From positions 1-48,389 of the forward strand of contig CALVXB010000014.1 in assembly GCA_944368775.1 (NCBI GenBank): a stretch of DNA of 48,389 bases, read 5' to 3'. How positions within the stretch are numbered: the first letter of the stretch is position 1; each line of letters starts with the position of its first letter. Positions 1 through 8,811 of this stretch are shown piece after piece. Under the pieces are notes generated by a model, which saw nothing but the letters and a program-made list of their open reading frames with translations, was not told where the DNA came from and did no database searches. Made by a program: the position numbers and the translations under genes. This DNA comes from an uncultured Clostridia bacterium. GTDB taxonomy: Bacteria; Bacillota; Clostridia; Christensenellales; Borkfalkiaceae.

Positions 1-708
<708 letters not shown>

Positions 709-908
709 ATTGTTTAAAGCTGTTCTTGCGAACAACTGCTCTAACGTTATTTGCTGACTGTTCTTTGAGTACTTGTGTACTAAAAGTTAATTGACAGAAA
801 CTTTCAAACATTCTCTTGCGAAAATGTTTAATTCATTTCCTTCTATTCAATTTTTAATCTGCGTCTGACCGAACTTCGTTCGGTGCCCTCTTGTGAGAGT
901 GCTCATCT

Positions 909-937
909 ATCTTACCATATTCGGAAGAGTTTGTCAA
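909..937 (-). promoter_or_regulatory. rRNA promoter P1 (nearest to 16S)
   Basis: Minus strand: TTGACA at 932-937, a 17-nt spacer and TAAGAT at 909-914. It lies about 200 nt before the 16S 5' end. An A/T-tract region directly upstream of the -35 box (941-975) resembles an UP element. Confidence 0.85.
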
Positions 938-1033
938 GCGTTTTCGTCAACTTTTTTGAAAAAGTTTTTTGAAGCTCGCTTGCCGCCTCGACCATTTATT
1001 GGTGTTAGATGCGCCTCACGCGACAGCCTGTCT

Positions 1034-1062
1034 ATCATATCATATCTGATTTCGTTTGTCAA
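1034..1062 (-). promoter_or_regulatory. rRNA promoter P2
   Basis: Minus strand: TTGACA at 1057-1062, 17-nt spacer, TATGAT at 1034-1039, with A/T tracts upstream of the -35 box. It is the second unit of a 125-nt tandem array. Confidence 0.85.
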
Positions 1063-1159
1063 GCGTTTTCTAAAACTTTTTTGAAGTTTTTTTCAAACCG
1101 CTCGACCCGGGAACCAGGCGATATGTTGGGCTGCGCTTGTCTCACGCGACAGCCTGACT

Positions 1160-1188
1160 ATCATATCATATCCGGTTTTATTTGTCAA
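1160..1188 (-). promoter_or_regulatory. rRNA promoter P3
   Basis: Minus strand: TTGACA at 1183-1188, 17-nt spacer, TATGAT at 1160-1165, with an A/T-rich upstream tract. Third unit of the array. Confidence 0.85.
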
Positions 1189-1284
1189 GCGTTTTTTAAA
1201 ACTTTTTTGAAGTTTTTTGGATCGCCCGACCGGTGGACCGGAGTATGGATGTCGGCGCCGCGCGTCTCACGCGACAGCTTGCCT

Positions 1285-1313
1285 ATAATATTATATTTCC
1301 AAGAAAAAGTCAA
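1285..1313 (-). promoter_or_regulatory. rRNA promoter P4 (most distal)
   Basis: Minus strand: TTGACT at 1308-1313, 17-nt spacer, TATTAT at 1285-1290. The upstream T/A tract (1316-1365 on +) is the longest of the four. The unit is slightly more diverged than P1-P3. Confidence 0.75.
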
Positions 1314-1452
1314 CTGTTTTTTTCGACTTTTTTGGAATTTTTTTCAACTTTTTTGCGATTTTTCGGGCGGTTTTGCGGCTGCCACGAGATGCTGTGTTTT
1401 TGCCGAACGCCGCCCACAAGATAGCGCGCGGCGCGGCGGGACGGAAAACCGC

Positions 1453-1481
1453 TTGCACGCGCGCGCGCGATATGGTATAAT
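1453..1481 (+). promoter_or_regulatory. Promoter of the small membrane protein gene
   Basis: TTGCAC at 1453-1458, 17-nt spacer, TATAAT at 1476-1481 with an extended -10 (TGG before TATAAT). It is followed 37 nt later by the ATG at 1519. Confidence 0.75.
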
Positions 1482-1518
1482 AAGAAAAAACCCCCGAATC
1501 GGCGGGAGCGGAGGAAAT

Positions 1519-1836
1519 ATGTATAAAATTTTGCGCATCATCTGCGCCGTCATCGCGGCCGTTCTGGTCACCGCGTGCATCTTTTTGGCCATCTATATAT
1601 CAGATACGATGGTGCCCGCCCTCGGCTGCGCGGCGGGCGCGCTGCTCTTTTTTGTGCTCTGCCTGCTGTTTAAGCACTTGCAGGAAGAAAAGGAGGGGAA
1701 GAAGGAGGTCGACGCGGTCGAGATCCCCTTTGAAACAAAAAAACCGGACGCCGGACAGACAGCGACGGACGGCCAAGCGGACAACGCCGCCCCTGCCCCC
1801 GGCGCGAACGATCCGCAAGACGACGAACAAAAATAA
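1519..1836 (+). CDS. Small membrane protein with acidic C-terminal tail, function unknown
   Basis: A 105-residue protein starting at ATG 1519, behind GGAGCGGAGGAAAT and a good promoter. A longer reading frame exists upstream but lies in the rRNA promoter array and is not credible. Two hydrophobic segments (about residues 5-27 and 31-51) suggest a membrane hairpin. The rest is a soluble tail rich in E, K, D, A and P and probably disordered. I recognise no family. It is transcribed divergently from the rRNA operon and converges on parB. Two hairpins with T-runs follow it. The protein is probably real given promoter, SD and terminator; the role is unknown. Confidence 0.75.
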   Translation: MYKILRIICAVIAAVLVTACIFLAIYISDTMVPALGCAAGALLFFVLCLLFKHLQEEKEGKKEVDAVEIPFETKKPDAGQTATDGQADNAAPAPGANDPQDDEQK

Positions 1837-1879
1837 TTTTACCCATCCGATCTTAATTATTAAAATCGATACAGTAAGC

Positions 1880-1923
1880 AAAACCCCGCGGCCAGCGCTT
1901 ATGCGTGCCCGCGGGGTTTTCTT
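1880..1923. terminator. Strong hairpin with A/T flanks, probable bidirectional terminator
   Basis: Arms AAAACCCCGCGG (1880-1891) and CCGCGGGGTTTT (1909-1920) pair perfectly. T-runs follow on both strands, so it could stop the small gene on + and parB on -. The same AACCCCGCGG module (H2) recurs in several repeat blocks of this window. Confidence 0.75.
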
Positions 1924-1969
1924 CTAATCGCAGAAATTTGTTTTGTCAGCTCAAAACAAATTCTCCGAG
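1921..1969 (-). repeat. H1 hairpin repeat, copy R1
   Basis: Minus-strand copy of the conserved hairpin: arms AATTTGTTTTG (1935-1945) and CAAAACAAATT (1952-1962) around a TCAGCT loop, with an outer CTCGGAG start at 1969. Oriented downstream of parB, 110 nt after its stop, and joined to the H2 hairpin at 1880-1923. Confidence 0.85.
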
Positions 1970-1981
1970 CTGCACGCGAAC

Positions 1982-2012
1982 GGCGCGCCTCATAAGGGCG
2001 CGCCTTTTGTTT
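1982..2012 (+). terminator. Intrinsic terminator
   Basis: GGCGCGCC (1982-1989) pairs with GGCGCGCC (1997-2004), loop TCATAAG, followed by TTTTGTTTG. Orientation fits termination of + strand transcripts before the convergent parB. Confidence 0.75.
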
Positions 2013-2078
2013 GTATGAAAGGCCGTGCAGCCTTCTTCTATTATTAAAATGTCGCGCGCGCGCTTTATAAGACGCGGC

Positions 2079-3011
2079 TCACTTGCGCGGCTCTTGCTCG
2101 GCAAGCTCGACGATCTCGCTGATGCGGTTGAGGTCGTCGGTGTTGTAGTAGTCGATGTAGATGCGCCCCTTTTTGTCGTTGCCGATGAGGGAGACTTTGG
2201 TTTTGAAGGCGTGGCGCATGCGCTCGACGAGGCCTTTGAGCTCGATGGAGACTTGCTGCTTCTTTTTTTCCTTTTTATCGGCGAGTTCGTCGGGGGTGGA
2301 GAAGTAGTCGCGCACGCTGCGCTCGATGTCGCGCACGGAGAGGCCGTCTTTGATGGCGTCTTGGGCGAGTTTGAGCTGGGCGTCTGCGGGCAGGGTGATG
2401 AGGGCGCGGGCGTGGCCTGCGCTGAGTTTGCCCGCCGCGACGAGGGGAATGACCTCGGCGGAGAGGGAGAGAAGGCGCAGCGTGTTGGTGACGGCGGGGC
2501 GCGACTTGCCGATGCGCTCGGCGAGCTCTTCTTGCGTGAGGTGGTACTCGTCCATCAGCTGCTTCATCGCGGTGGCGGCCTCGATGGGGTTGAGGTCCTC
2601 GCGCTGCAAGTTTTCGATGAGGGAGATCTCTTTGATCTGCCTGTCGTCGTACGCGCGCACGACGACGGGGATCTTGGTCTTGCCCGCGATGCGCGAGGCG
2701 CGGTACCGCCGCTCGCCCGCGATGATCATGTACTTGCCGTCTTGCATCTCGTTGACGACGATGGGCATGATCAACCCGTGCTTTTTGATGGAGTCTGCCA
2801 GCTCGTTGAGGGCGTCTTCGTCAAAATGCTTGCGCGGCTGGTTGGGGTTGGGGCGGATGAGGTCGATGTCCACTTCCGTCAGGTCTTTGATGTCCGCAGG
2901 CAGCGGCGCGGCGTCCTCCTGCGAAAATTTTGCGGCGTTGCCGTACGCTTCTTCTGTGTCGGAAAAGAGTGCGGACAGCCCCCTGCCCAATCCTCTCGGC
3001 GGTGTTTTCAT
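2079..3011 (-). CDS. parB: Chromosome-partitioning protein ParB (Spo0J)
   Basis: ParB binds parS sites, spreads as a CTP-dependent clamp and loads SMC; with ParA it segregates origins. The 310-residue product has the typical N-terminus (GLGRGLSALF, residues 7-16), the ParB/Srx CTPase domain with GERRYRA near residues 99-105, and a helix-turn-helix around 130-190 (LTQEELAERIGKSRPAV). The ATG at 3011 follows AGGAGGAGAAC. The gene is directly downstream of parA, 170 nt apart, in the usual parA-parB order, and its likely targets (parS-like sites) lie at 6.4-7.2 kb. A terminator and an H1 repeat follow the gene. Length is normal. Confidence 0.97.
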   Translation of the reverse strand: MKTPPRGLGRGLSALFSDTEEAYGNAAKFSQEDAAPLPADIKDLTEVDIDLIRPNPNQPRKHFDEDALNELADSIKKHGLIMPIVVNEMQDGKYMIIAGERRYRASRIAGKTKIPVVVRAYDDRQIKEISLIENLQREDLNPIEAATAMKQLMDEYHLTQEELAERIGKSRPAVTNTLRLLSLSAEVIPLVAAGKLSAGHARALITLPADAQLKLAQDAIKDGLSVRDIERSVRDYFSTPDELADKKEKKKQQVSIELKGLVERMRHAFKTKVSLIGNDKKGRIYIDYYNTDDLNRISEIVELAEQEPRK

Positions 3012-3181
3012 GTTCTCCTCCTATGATGCAGCCGCGGATGCGCGGCAAAATGCGGCTTTTTTGAAGGCGCTGCCGTGTGCGCGCTCTGCCCGTATGCGCG
3101 GCGGACGCCTGCGGCGCGGCCGCGCGGCCGAAAGCGCGGCAAACGTTTGCGGGTGAGCGCAGCGAACGCCCGTACGCGCGG

Positions 3182-3955
3182 TCACTGCTTTTTTTCTTCT
3201 CGGGCGAGGTACTCCTGCGTAAGCGCCTTGTAGGCGCGCGCGCCCGTGCACTTGGGATCGTGCAGCATGATGGGCTTGCCGTACGAGGACGCCTCGACCA
3301 GGCGCACGTTGCGCGGCACGACGATCTCGAACAGGCGGCGGGTGAAGAATTTTTTGATCTCGTCGGCGATCTGCTTGGAGATGAGCGCGCGGCTGTCGTA
3401 CATGGTCAGCACGACGCCGTCGACGTCGAGCGCGGGGTTGAGGTGCTGCTTGACGAGCGTGATCGAGTTCATCAGCTGCGACAGCCCTTCGAGCGCGTAG
3501 TACTCGCTCTGGATGGGGATGATGACGGAGTCTGCCGCGGCGAGCGCGTTGATGGTCAACAGCCCCAGCGAGGGCGGGCAGTCGATAAAGATGTAGTCGT
3601 AGTTGTCGCGCACCTCGGCGAGGGCGTTTTTGAGCACCTTTTCGCGGCTTTTATGGTAGACCAGCTCCACCTCCGCGCCGGCGAGGTCGATGTTGGAGGG
3701 GATGAGGTCGAGGTTGGGGATCTCGGTATGCACGATGTGCTCGGACGCCTTTTCGTCGTTGATGAGCACCTCGTACACCGACTTTTTGAGGGTGCTTTTG
3801 CTGATGCCCATGCCCGTCGTGGCGTTGCCCTGCGGGTCGATGTCGACCAGCAGCACCTTTTTGCCCGCGTCGGCGATGTACGCCGCCATGTTCACGCAGG
3901 TGGTCGTCTTGCCGACGCCCCCCTTTTGGTTGGAAAAAGAAACGATCTTGCCCAT
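3182..3955 (-). CDS. parA: Chromosome-partitioning ATPase ParA (Soj)
   Basis: ParA ATPase of 257 residues. It binds nucleoid DNA as an ATP dimer, is released by ParB-stimulated hydrolysis and in spore formers also influences DnaA. The deviant Walker A motif KGGVGKTT is at residues 11-18, VDIDPQGNAT follows at about 38-47, and FIDCPPSLG marks Walker B at roughly 120. The ATG at 3955 is preceded by GAGGTCA at suitable distance. The gene lies between ftsH and parB, all on the minus strand, so the three could be cotranscribed. The protein is short (no N-terminal HTH), which fits the chromosomal Soj type rather than the plasmid type. Confidence 0.97.
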   Translation of the reverse strand: MGKIVSFSNQKGGVGKTTTCVNMAAYIADAGKKVLLVDIDPQGNATTGMGISKSTLKKSVYEVLINDEKASEHIVHTEIPNLDLIPSNIDLAGAEVELVYHKSREKVLKNALAEVRDNYDYIFIDCPPSLGLLTINALAAADSVIIPIQSEYYALEGLSQLMNSITLVKQHLNPALDVDGVVLTMYDSRALISKQIADEIKKFFTRRLFEIVVPRNVRLVEASSYGKPIMLHDPKCTGARAYKALTQEYLAREEKKQ

Positions 3956-4073
3956 GATAATTGACCTCTTCTTTCGTCTCTCACACTATGCGGCTGCGGG
4001 GCGAGCCGCCCGTGCGGACGCCGCACCTTTCGGCCGCGGCGTACCCGCACGGCGGAACGTTGTTCGCGCGGCG

Positions 4074-6227
4074 TTATGCCTGCGCGTCGCCGTCCTTATC
4101 GCCCTTGTCGCCGTCCGGTTTGGAGGGCGCTTCCGCGTCCTCGCCGCCCTTGCCGGCGGGCTGCTCTTCTTGTTCGGAAGGCGCGCCTGCGGGCGCGGCG
4201 GGCTGCTCGTTCACGCCGCCTGCGGGCGCGGATGCAGCCGACGGCTTCGTGCCGGAAGGTTCGCCTGCGGCGGCTGCGGGAGCGGCGGCATCGCTCGCCT
4301 GCTGTTTATCCTTCTCGGCGCTGCGCTCCGCGTAGCGGCGGAAGGGATCTTCCTCCTCGAGCTTTTCGTTTTTATCCATAAAGGCGTACACTTCGTCGAC
4401 GGACGCGCCTTCGAGCAGCAGATCCACCTCGTCTGTGTAGATGGTCTCGCGCTCGATGAGCACGCGCGCCATGTTGTCGAGCACGCGGCGGTTTGCGGAG
4501 AGCAGCTGCACGGCGCGCTCGTGGGCGGCGTCGACGATCTTGCGCACTTCCTCGTCGATGACGCCGGCCGTCTCCTCCGAGTAGCCGCTGTGCGCCTCCA
4601 TATCCCTGCCGAGGAACACGGGGTTATCCGACTTGTAGGTGACCAGGCCGACGCGCTCGCTCATGCCCCACTCGGTGACCATCTTGCGGACGATCTCGGT
4701 GACGCGCTGCAAGTCGTTGGAGGCGCCCGTCGAAACGTCGTGGATGACCAGCTCTTCGGCGACGCGGCCGCCCAAAAGCTCGCACACGAGGTCGAGCAGC
4801 TTTGCCTTGGTCAGGTGGTTGTCGTCGCTGTCGGGGCGAGTCATGGTGTAGCCGGCCGCCATGCCGCGGGCGATGATGGACACCTCCTGCACGGGGTCGC
4901 AATGTTTGCAAAGTTTTGCGATGATGGCGTGGCCGCTCTCGTGGTAGGCGGTGATGCGCTTATCCGCTTCGGTCACCAAACGGCTCTTTTTCTGCGGGCC
5001 GAGCAGCACCTTGTTGATGCCCTCGAACAGCTCTTTGTTGCCGATCAGCTTTTTATTGACGCGCGCCGCGAGGATGGCCGCTTCGTTGAGCAGGTTTTCA
5101 AGATCCGCCCCCGAAAAGCCGCTGGTCATGCGCGCGAGGATCTTGAAGTTGACGTCGGGCGCGAGCGGTTTGTTGCGCGCGTGCACCTTTAAGATCTGCT
5201 CGCGGCCGCGCACGTCGGGCAGGTTGACGTGGATCTGGCGGTCAAAGCGGCCGGGGCGCAGCAGCGCCGGGTCGAGGATGTCGGCGCGGTTGGTCGCCGC
5301 CATCACGATGATGCCGTCGTTGGTCTCGAAGCCGTCCATCTGCACGAGCAGCTGGTTGAGCGTCTGTTCGCGCTCGTCGTGCCCGCCGCCGAGGCCGGTG
5401 CCGCGTTGGCGGCCGACCGCGTCGATCTCGTCGATGAACACGATGCACGGCTGGTTCTTTTTGGCCGCGTCGAACAAGTCGCGCACGCGGGATGCGCCCA
5501 CGCCGACGAACATCTCGACGAAGTCGGAGCCGGAGATGGAGAAAAAGGGAACGTTCGCTTCCCCTGCGACGGCCTTGGCAAAGAGCGTCTTGCCGGTGCC
5601 GGGAGGGCCGACCAGCAAAATGCCGCGCGGGATGCGCGCGCCGAGGTCGGCAAACTTGCGCGGAGACTTCAAAAACTCGACCACTTCGGCGAGCTCCGCC
5701 TTCTCCTCTTCCGCGCCCGCCACATCCGAGAAGCGGACCTTGATGTTGGAGTTGACGCGCGCCTTGGTCTTGGCGTAGTTCATCGCCTTGCTCGAGCCGC
5801 CTTGCGTCTGGCGGATGAGCAACCAGAAGACGACGCACACGAGCACGACGCCGAGCAGCGGGATCAGGTAAGATACCCAGCTGCCCTCGTTGGGGTCTGC
5901 CTGATTGAGCTTGATGCCGTTCTTTTCGGCGGCGGCGATAATGCGCTCGTATTCGCGCGCAAAGCGGCCGATGGTCGTCGTGTAGATGACGTTGACGCGG
6001 CTGCCGTTTGCGTCGACATAGTCGATGGCGCTGACGTTGTACAAGTCGATGCGGATCTCGTCGATGCTGTAGCTGTTGTCCTCCGACTCGATGATGTCAA
6101 AAAATTCGGTATTGTCCACAGCTTCCTGCCGCCCCGAAGTGAGCACGCTGGAGAGCACGATGGATAAGATGAGCACAAGCACGACGCCGAGCATGGCCCA
6201 AAGCAGGATCTTGGATGATTTGCTCAT
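4074..6227 (-). CDS. ftsH: ATP-dependent zinc metalloprotease FtsH
   Basis: Membrane-anchored AAA+ protease that degrades misfolded and regulatory membrane or cytosolic proteins. Of 717 residues: TM1 about 8-30, an extracytoplasmic domain, TM2 about 119-138, Walker A GPPGTGKT at 207-214, Walker B IVFIDEID at 262-269, SRH region near 305-330 and the zinc site HESGH at 429-433. After about residue 610 comes an unusual 100-residue tail rich in A, P, G, E and D, probably disordered and longer than in most FtsH. Start ATG 6227 has AAGGAG upstream with 11-nt spacing. A long GC-rich hairpin (6249-6279) lies just before the SD. ftsH is normally near hpt/tilS; here it heads parA-parB. Confidence 0.97.
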   Translation of the reverse strand: MSKSSKILLWAMLGVVLVLILSIVLSSVLTSGRQEAVDNTEFFDIIESEDNSYSIDEIRIDLYNVSAIDYVDANGSRVNVIYTTTIGRFAREYERIIAAAEKNGIKLNQADPNEGSWVSYLIPLLGVVLVCVVFWLLIRQTQGGSSKAMNYAKTKARVNSNIKVRFSDVAGAEEEKAELAEVVEFLKSPRKFADLGARIPRGILLVGPPGTGKTLFAKAVAGEANVPFFSISGSDFVEMFVGVGASRVRDLFDAAKKNQPCIVFIDEIDAVGRQRGTGLGGGHDEREQTLNQLLVQMDGFETNDGIIVMAATNRADILDPALLRPGRFDRQIHVNLPDVRGREQILKVHARNKPLAPDVNFKILARMTSGFSGADLENLLNEAAILAARVNKKLIGNKELFEGINKVLLGPQKKSRLVTEADKRITAYHESGHAIIAKLCKHCDPVQEVSIIARGMAAGYTMTRPDSDDNHLTKAKLLDLVCELLGGRVAEELVIHDVSTGASNDLQRVTEIVRKMVTEWGMSERVGLVTYKSDNPVFLGRDMEAHSGYSEETAGVIDEEVRKIVDAAHERAVQLLSANRRVLDNMARVLIERETIYTDEVDLLLEGASVDEVYAFMDKNEKLEEEDPFRRYAERSAEKDKQQASDAAAPAAAAGEPSGTKPSAASAPAGGVNEQPAAPAGAPSEQEEQPAGKGGEDAEAPSKPDGDKGDKDGDAQA

Positions 6228-6248
6228 GAAATGAATAACTCCTTCTTG

Positions 6249-6279
6249 CCCGCCCGCGGCGCAGCGCCGCCGGGCGGGT
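6249..6279 (-). promoter_or_regulatory. GC-rich hairpin in the ftsH leader
   Basis: On the minus strand CCCGCCCGGCGGCG pairs with CGCCGCGGGCGGG a few nt before the AAGGAG of ftsH. There is no T-run, so it is not a terminator. It may affect mRNA stability or translation; this is inference from position only. Confidence 0.4.
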
Positions 6280-6399
6280 GTGTTGCCTATCCTTTATTTA
6301 TATATAGAAACGGGCAGCCGTCGCTCGACCGCCCCGCCGACGAAAATCTTGTGCGCCCCGTCTGTTTGCGGGCGCAGGCCTCGGCTGCGGCAGAGTGCG

Positions 6400-6415
6400 T
6401 GCTTCACGTGAAATA
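6400..6415. promoter_or_regulatory. parS-like site
   Basis: TGCTTCACGTGAAATA, two differences from the parS consensus TGTTTCACGTGAAACA. Its intact CACGTG core makes it a credible ParB site. Confidence 0.6.
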
Positions 6416-6640
6416 ATTGTTAAGTACTTATTGATTGAAAGGCGCATGCGTCTGTGCTTTGCGCCATTTCTCCGACAAATGCGGCAACGCAGCGCGCAGC
6501 CACGGTCGGCTAGCGGAACGTTCTGCCCCGCCCGAACGATCGGAACGGACGGCACGCGGCGAACCCGCAGACAGCCGCGGGCAAGCGTTTGCTGCGGCCG
6601 CAGCGGTAGTACAAGTATGTGCAAGCGGGCGGCCGATACA

Positions 6641-6838
6641 CATCCGCGCAAAAAAATGCGCGTGCAGCCGTACGGCGAGTAGATGTAGCTCCGCCGCGGG
6701 CAAAAAAGCGCGCAAAAAAATGCGCGTGCAGCCGTACGGCGAGTAGATGTAGCTCCGCCGCGGGCAAAAAAGCGCGCAAAAAAATGCGCGTACAGCCGCA
6801 CAGCGAACCTGCTCACCTCTGCCGCGGGCAAAAAAGCC
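6641..6838 (+). repeat. Three tandem copies of a 64-bp repeat
   Basis: ATGCGCG starts at 6656, 6720 and 6784, giving an exact 64-nt period. Each unit contains GCCGCGGGCAAAAAAG and AAAAAATGCGCGTGCAGCCG; the third is slightly diverged. Any reading frame through it is an artefact of the repeat. It lies between ftsH and the parS cluster. Confidence 0.85.
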
Positions 6839-7022
6839 CGCCAACATAGAAGCCCGCTACTGTATGCAACTATCATACCATACTTTGCATAAAATGACAA
6901 GGATTCCGCAAAAGTTTTTCCCAAAATCGGAAATTTTTATCCCTCTTTCATCCATTTTTCATGTTTTTTGGAAAAATTCTTCTCAGCGCTATGCGATTTT
7001 GAGCCGTTTTGACGGCTCAAAA

Positions 7023-7038
7023 TGTTTCATATGAAACT
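7023..7038. promoter_or_regulatory. Degenerate parS-like site
   Basis: TGTTTCATATGAAACT keeps the TGTTTCA...TGAAAC arms but has CATATG instead of CACGTG in the core. Possibly a weak site or a decayed copy. Confidence 0.4.
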
Positions 7039-7054
7039 CCCCACGAAAAGCAAA

Positions 7055-7070
7055 TGTTTCACGTGAAACA
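7055..7070. promoter_or_regulatory. parS: parS site, perfect palindrome
   Basis: TGTTTCACGTGAAACA matches the bacterial parS consensus at all 16 positions. Located about 4 kb from parB, within a run of related palindromes, as expected for the origin-proximal ParB nucleation centre. Confidence 0.93.
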
Positions 7071-7130
7071 TTTTTTATCGATTCATTTGTTTGGGCGCAT
7101 CAACTAAAAGCTGCTTTTTATACCGTCAAA

Positions 7131-7146
7131 CGTTTCACGAGAAACA
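7131..7146. promoter_or_regulatory. parS-like site
   Basis: CGTTTCACGAGAAACA, two differences from the parS consensus. Confidence 0.5.
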
Positions 7147-7186
7147 TCAGTGGCACATTTCTGCCAAATCTGACAAACGAAAGTAA

Positions 7187-7202
7187 TGTTTCATATGAAA
7201 TA
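7187..7202. promoter_or_regulatory. Degenerate parS-like site
   Basis: TGTTTCATATGAAATA, with the same CATATG core as the site at 7023. The shared variant core suggests duplication. Confidence 0.35.
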
Positions 7203-7302
7203 TAAAAAGTAAAAGGCGACGCAAAGATAACGCGAAAAATGACGTCATTGGTGCAAGTCTGTGAAAAAATAATTATAGACGAACGCAGCACGGTGAAGGT
7301 AT

Positions 7303-7360
7303 TTATCCACAATTCCACGGTGGATTTGTGGATAACCGCGGTGGAAAAGTGTGTGTATAA
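7303..7360. other. DnaA-box cluster (possible second part of oriC)
   Basis: A perfect DnaA box TTATCCACA at 7303-7311, an inverted perfect box TGTGGATAA at 7327-7335 and a one-mismatch box TGTGTATAA at 7352-7360, all upstream of yyaC and next to the parS sites. The region is AT-rich compared with neighbouring genes. It could be one half of a bipartite origin, or a DnaA-regulated promoter of yyaC. Confidence 0.65.
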
Positions 7361-7411
7361 GTTTGCGCAAATGTGTCGATACTCTTGCAAAATTGACGCA
7401 AGGAGCAAACA

Positions 7412-7963
7412 ATGGCTTACTCATTTCATGTCTGGAACAAGATGGCGTGCGTCGGCATCGAGACTGCGTTGCAGGCGATGCTGCACGGAAAGATGCCTGT
7501 CGTCGTATGCGTCGGAAGCGACCTCTCCATCGGAGACAGCGTAGGCCCCGTCTGCGGGTCCATGCTGCTGCAACGCAAAAAAACCGACCTCTTTATCTAT
7601 GGTACGCTGCAAAATACGGTGACCGCAAAAGAAGTCGAGTACATGCACGCATTTTTGCGCGACACACACCCGGGGATGCCCATCGTCGCAGTCGACGCGG
7701 CGGTCGGCGGCGCGGGCGAGATCGGACTCATTAAATTGGCGGAGGGCGGGCTGCACCCCGGTTCGGGCACGAATAAAAAGCTGCGCAGCATCGGCGACGT
7801 CGCTATTTTAGGCATCGTCGCAGAAAGGTCGCTCTTCAACTACGCGCTGCTCAGCCTGACAAGGCTCAAGCTCGTCTGGCAGATCGCTGACCGCATCGCC
7901 GAGGGTATCGCGCGCTACGCAAGCGACGCAGCCGCATCAGCGCAAAGGGCGCACATTGCGTAA
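7412..7963 (+). CDS. yyaC: YyaC-family protein (spore GPR-protease relative)
   Basis: A 183-residue protein of the DUF1256/YyaC family, whose fold relates to the spore germination protease GPR. In Bacillus subtilis yyaC lies beside spo0J (parB), so position supports the call. Recognisable stretches are CVGSDLSIGDSVGPVCG (about 33-49), YGTLQNTV, VAVDAAVG and LHPGSGTNKKL with IGDVAILGIV. ATG 7412 follows AAGGAG at 6-nt spacing. It is the only + strand gene between the rRNA operon and dnaN apart from the small gene at 1519. Its presence suggests a spore-forming ancestry. Its biochemical role is not well known, and I cannot say whether it is proteolytic. Confidence 0.88.
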   Translation: MAYSFHVWNKMACVGIETALQAMLHGKMPVVVCVGSDLSIGDSVGPVCGSMLLQRKKTDLFIYGTLQNTVTAKEVEYMHAFLRDTHPGMPIVAVDAAVGGAGEIGLIKLAEGGLHPGSGTNKKLRSIGDVAILGIVAERSLFNYALLSLTRLKLVWQIADRIAEGIARYASDAAASAQRAHIA

Positions 7964-8173
7964 ATATGCACAATGAGCGCAAAATATAGAGGCGCAATTC
8001 ATTTCAGAAGCGCGAACGTTCAGCGGCGCACACAAGCCGCGCGGCGCAGGCGGATAAAAGCGACAACATGCGAACATTCAAAATATTTCTTGCAAAAACT
8101 CGAAAGATGCGCGTAAAAGCCCGTCAGACGCGCTGAGACAGAAAGATTATTTAATTTCAAGATTTTCGGCGGC
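7964..8173. other. Intergenic, no feature recognised
   Basis: No open frame with a ribosome binding site, no tRNA and no palindrome beyond short ones. The base composition is less GC-rich than in the genes. Confidence 0.5.
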
Positions 8174-8212
8174 AAAAAAAACCGCCCGCCCGACACAGCG
8201 CGTCAGGCGGGC
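8174..8212 (-). terminator. Intrinsic terminator of the DUF1273 gene
   Basis: On the minus strand GCCCGCC (8206-8212) pairs with GGCGGGC (8184-8190), followed by a T-run formed by the A's at 8174-8180. Confidence 0.8.
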
Positions 8213-8307
8213 AAACGGAAAAAAATTTAAAATAACTGCCGCGCGTTCGCGCGACGACAAGCCAAAAGGCAACCCGCCGTCGGACTGCGGCAAATCGGGC
8301 GCGCAGC

Positions 8308-8808
8308 TCAAAGAAAGAGCACCTGCTTGCCCTTTTTTTGCGCATAGCGCATGGTGTAATAGGTGCCGCCGCGCGGCGCAACGAGGTAGGCGAGCAGGCG
8401 GTCGCAGCGGTCGACCATGTATCGGTTGCGAGCGAACATACAGCCGTCGACATAGTGATCGTACAGCACCACGCGCTCGTCGCAGTCGGCGAGGATGCGC
8501 TCGTACTGTTCGCGCCGCGCGCGCGGGTAGTGCGCCGATTGATCGGCGCAGGGGATGCAGGCGACGAGACGCACGTCAAAAGCCGGGCGCAGCGCGAGCA
8601 CTTCATCCGCACAGGCGAGGTCAAAACCGAGCGCCATGCCGCACAAAAAGGTGCGCGTGCCGCACTCGGCCAGCGCGCGCAGGGCGGCGCGCAGCCGCTC
8701 GTACGAAAAGTCGGCGGCGAGCACGCGGTGACCGGTCAGGGCGCACACCCCGTCGGGCAGGGGCGCAAAAAAATTCAGTTGTTCGGAAAAGGAAAATTCT
8801 TCGCTCAT
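8308..8808 (-). CDS. DUF1273/YpsA-like SLOG-fold protein
   Basis: A 166-residue protein with the opening ALTGHR (about residues 22-27) and a later CGMALGFDLACADEVL, both typical of the DUF1273/YpsA group of the SLOG (DprA/LOG-like) nucleotide-binding superfamily. The C-terminal half has RNRYMVDRCDRLLAYL and GGTYYTMRYA, also typical. The family's ligand is uncertain; GpsB/YpsA studies link it to cell division in some Firmicutes. Two starts are possible: ATG at 8808 (9 nt from GGGGAG), used here, or TTG at 8811. It stands alone between long intergenic stretches and has its own terminator. Confidence 0.85.
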   Translation of the reverse strand: MSEEFSFSEQLNFFAPLPDGVCALTGHRVLAADFSYERLRAALRALAECGTRTFLCGMALGFDLACADEVLALRPAFDVRLVACIPCADQSAHYPRARREQYERILADCDERVVLYDHYVDGCMFARNRYMVDRCDRLLAYLVAPRGGTYYTMRYAQKKGKQVLFL

Positions 8809-8811
8809 CAA

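Larger units (their letters stand above)
895..1330 (-). repeat. Tandem promoter array, about 125-nt period
   Basis: The -10 boxes of the four rRNA promoters begin at 909, 1034, 1160 and 1285, a period of 125-126 nt. Each unit carries an A/T tract, TTGACA, a 17-nt spacer, the -10 box and then a shared sequence containing GGCTGTCGCGTGAGAC (P2-P4). The array looks like it arose by tandem duplication of one promoter plus UP-element cassette. Confidence 0.85.

Noticed and set aside
2025..3026. A + strand open frame opposite parB
   Set aside because: Antisense shadow; ParB on the minus strand is certain.
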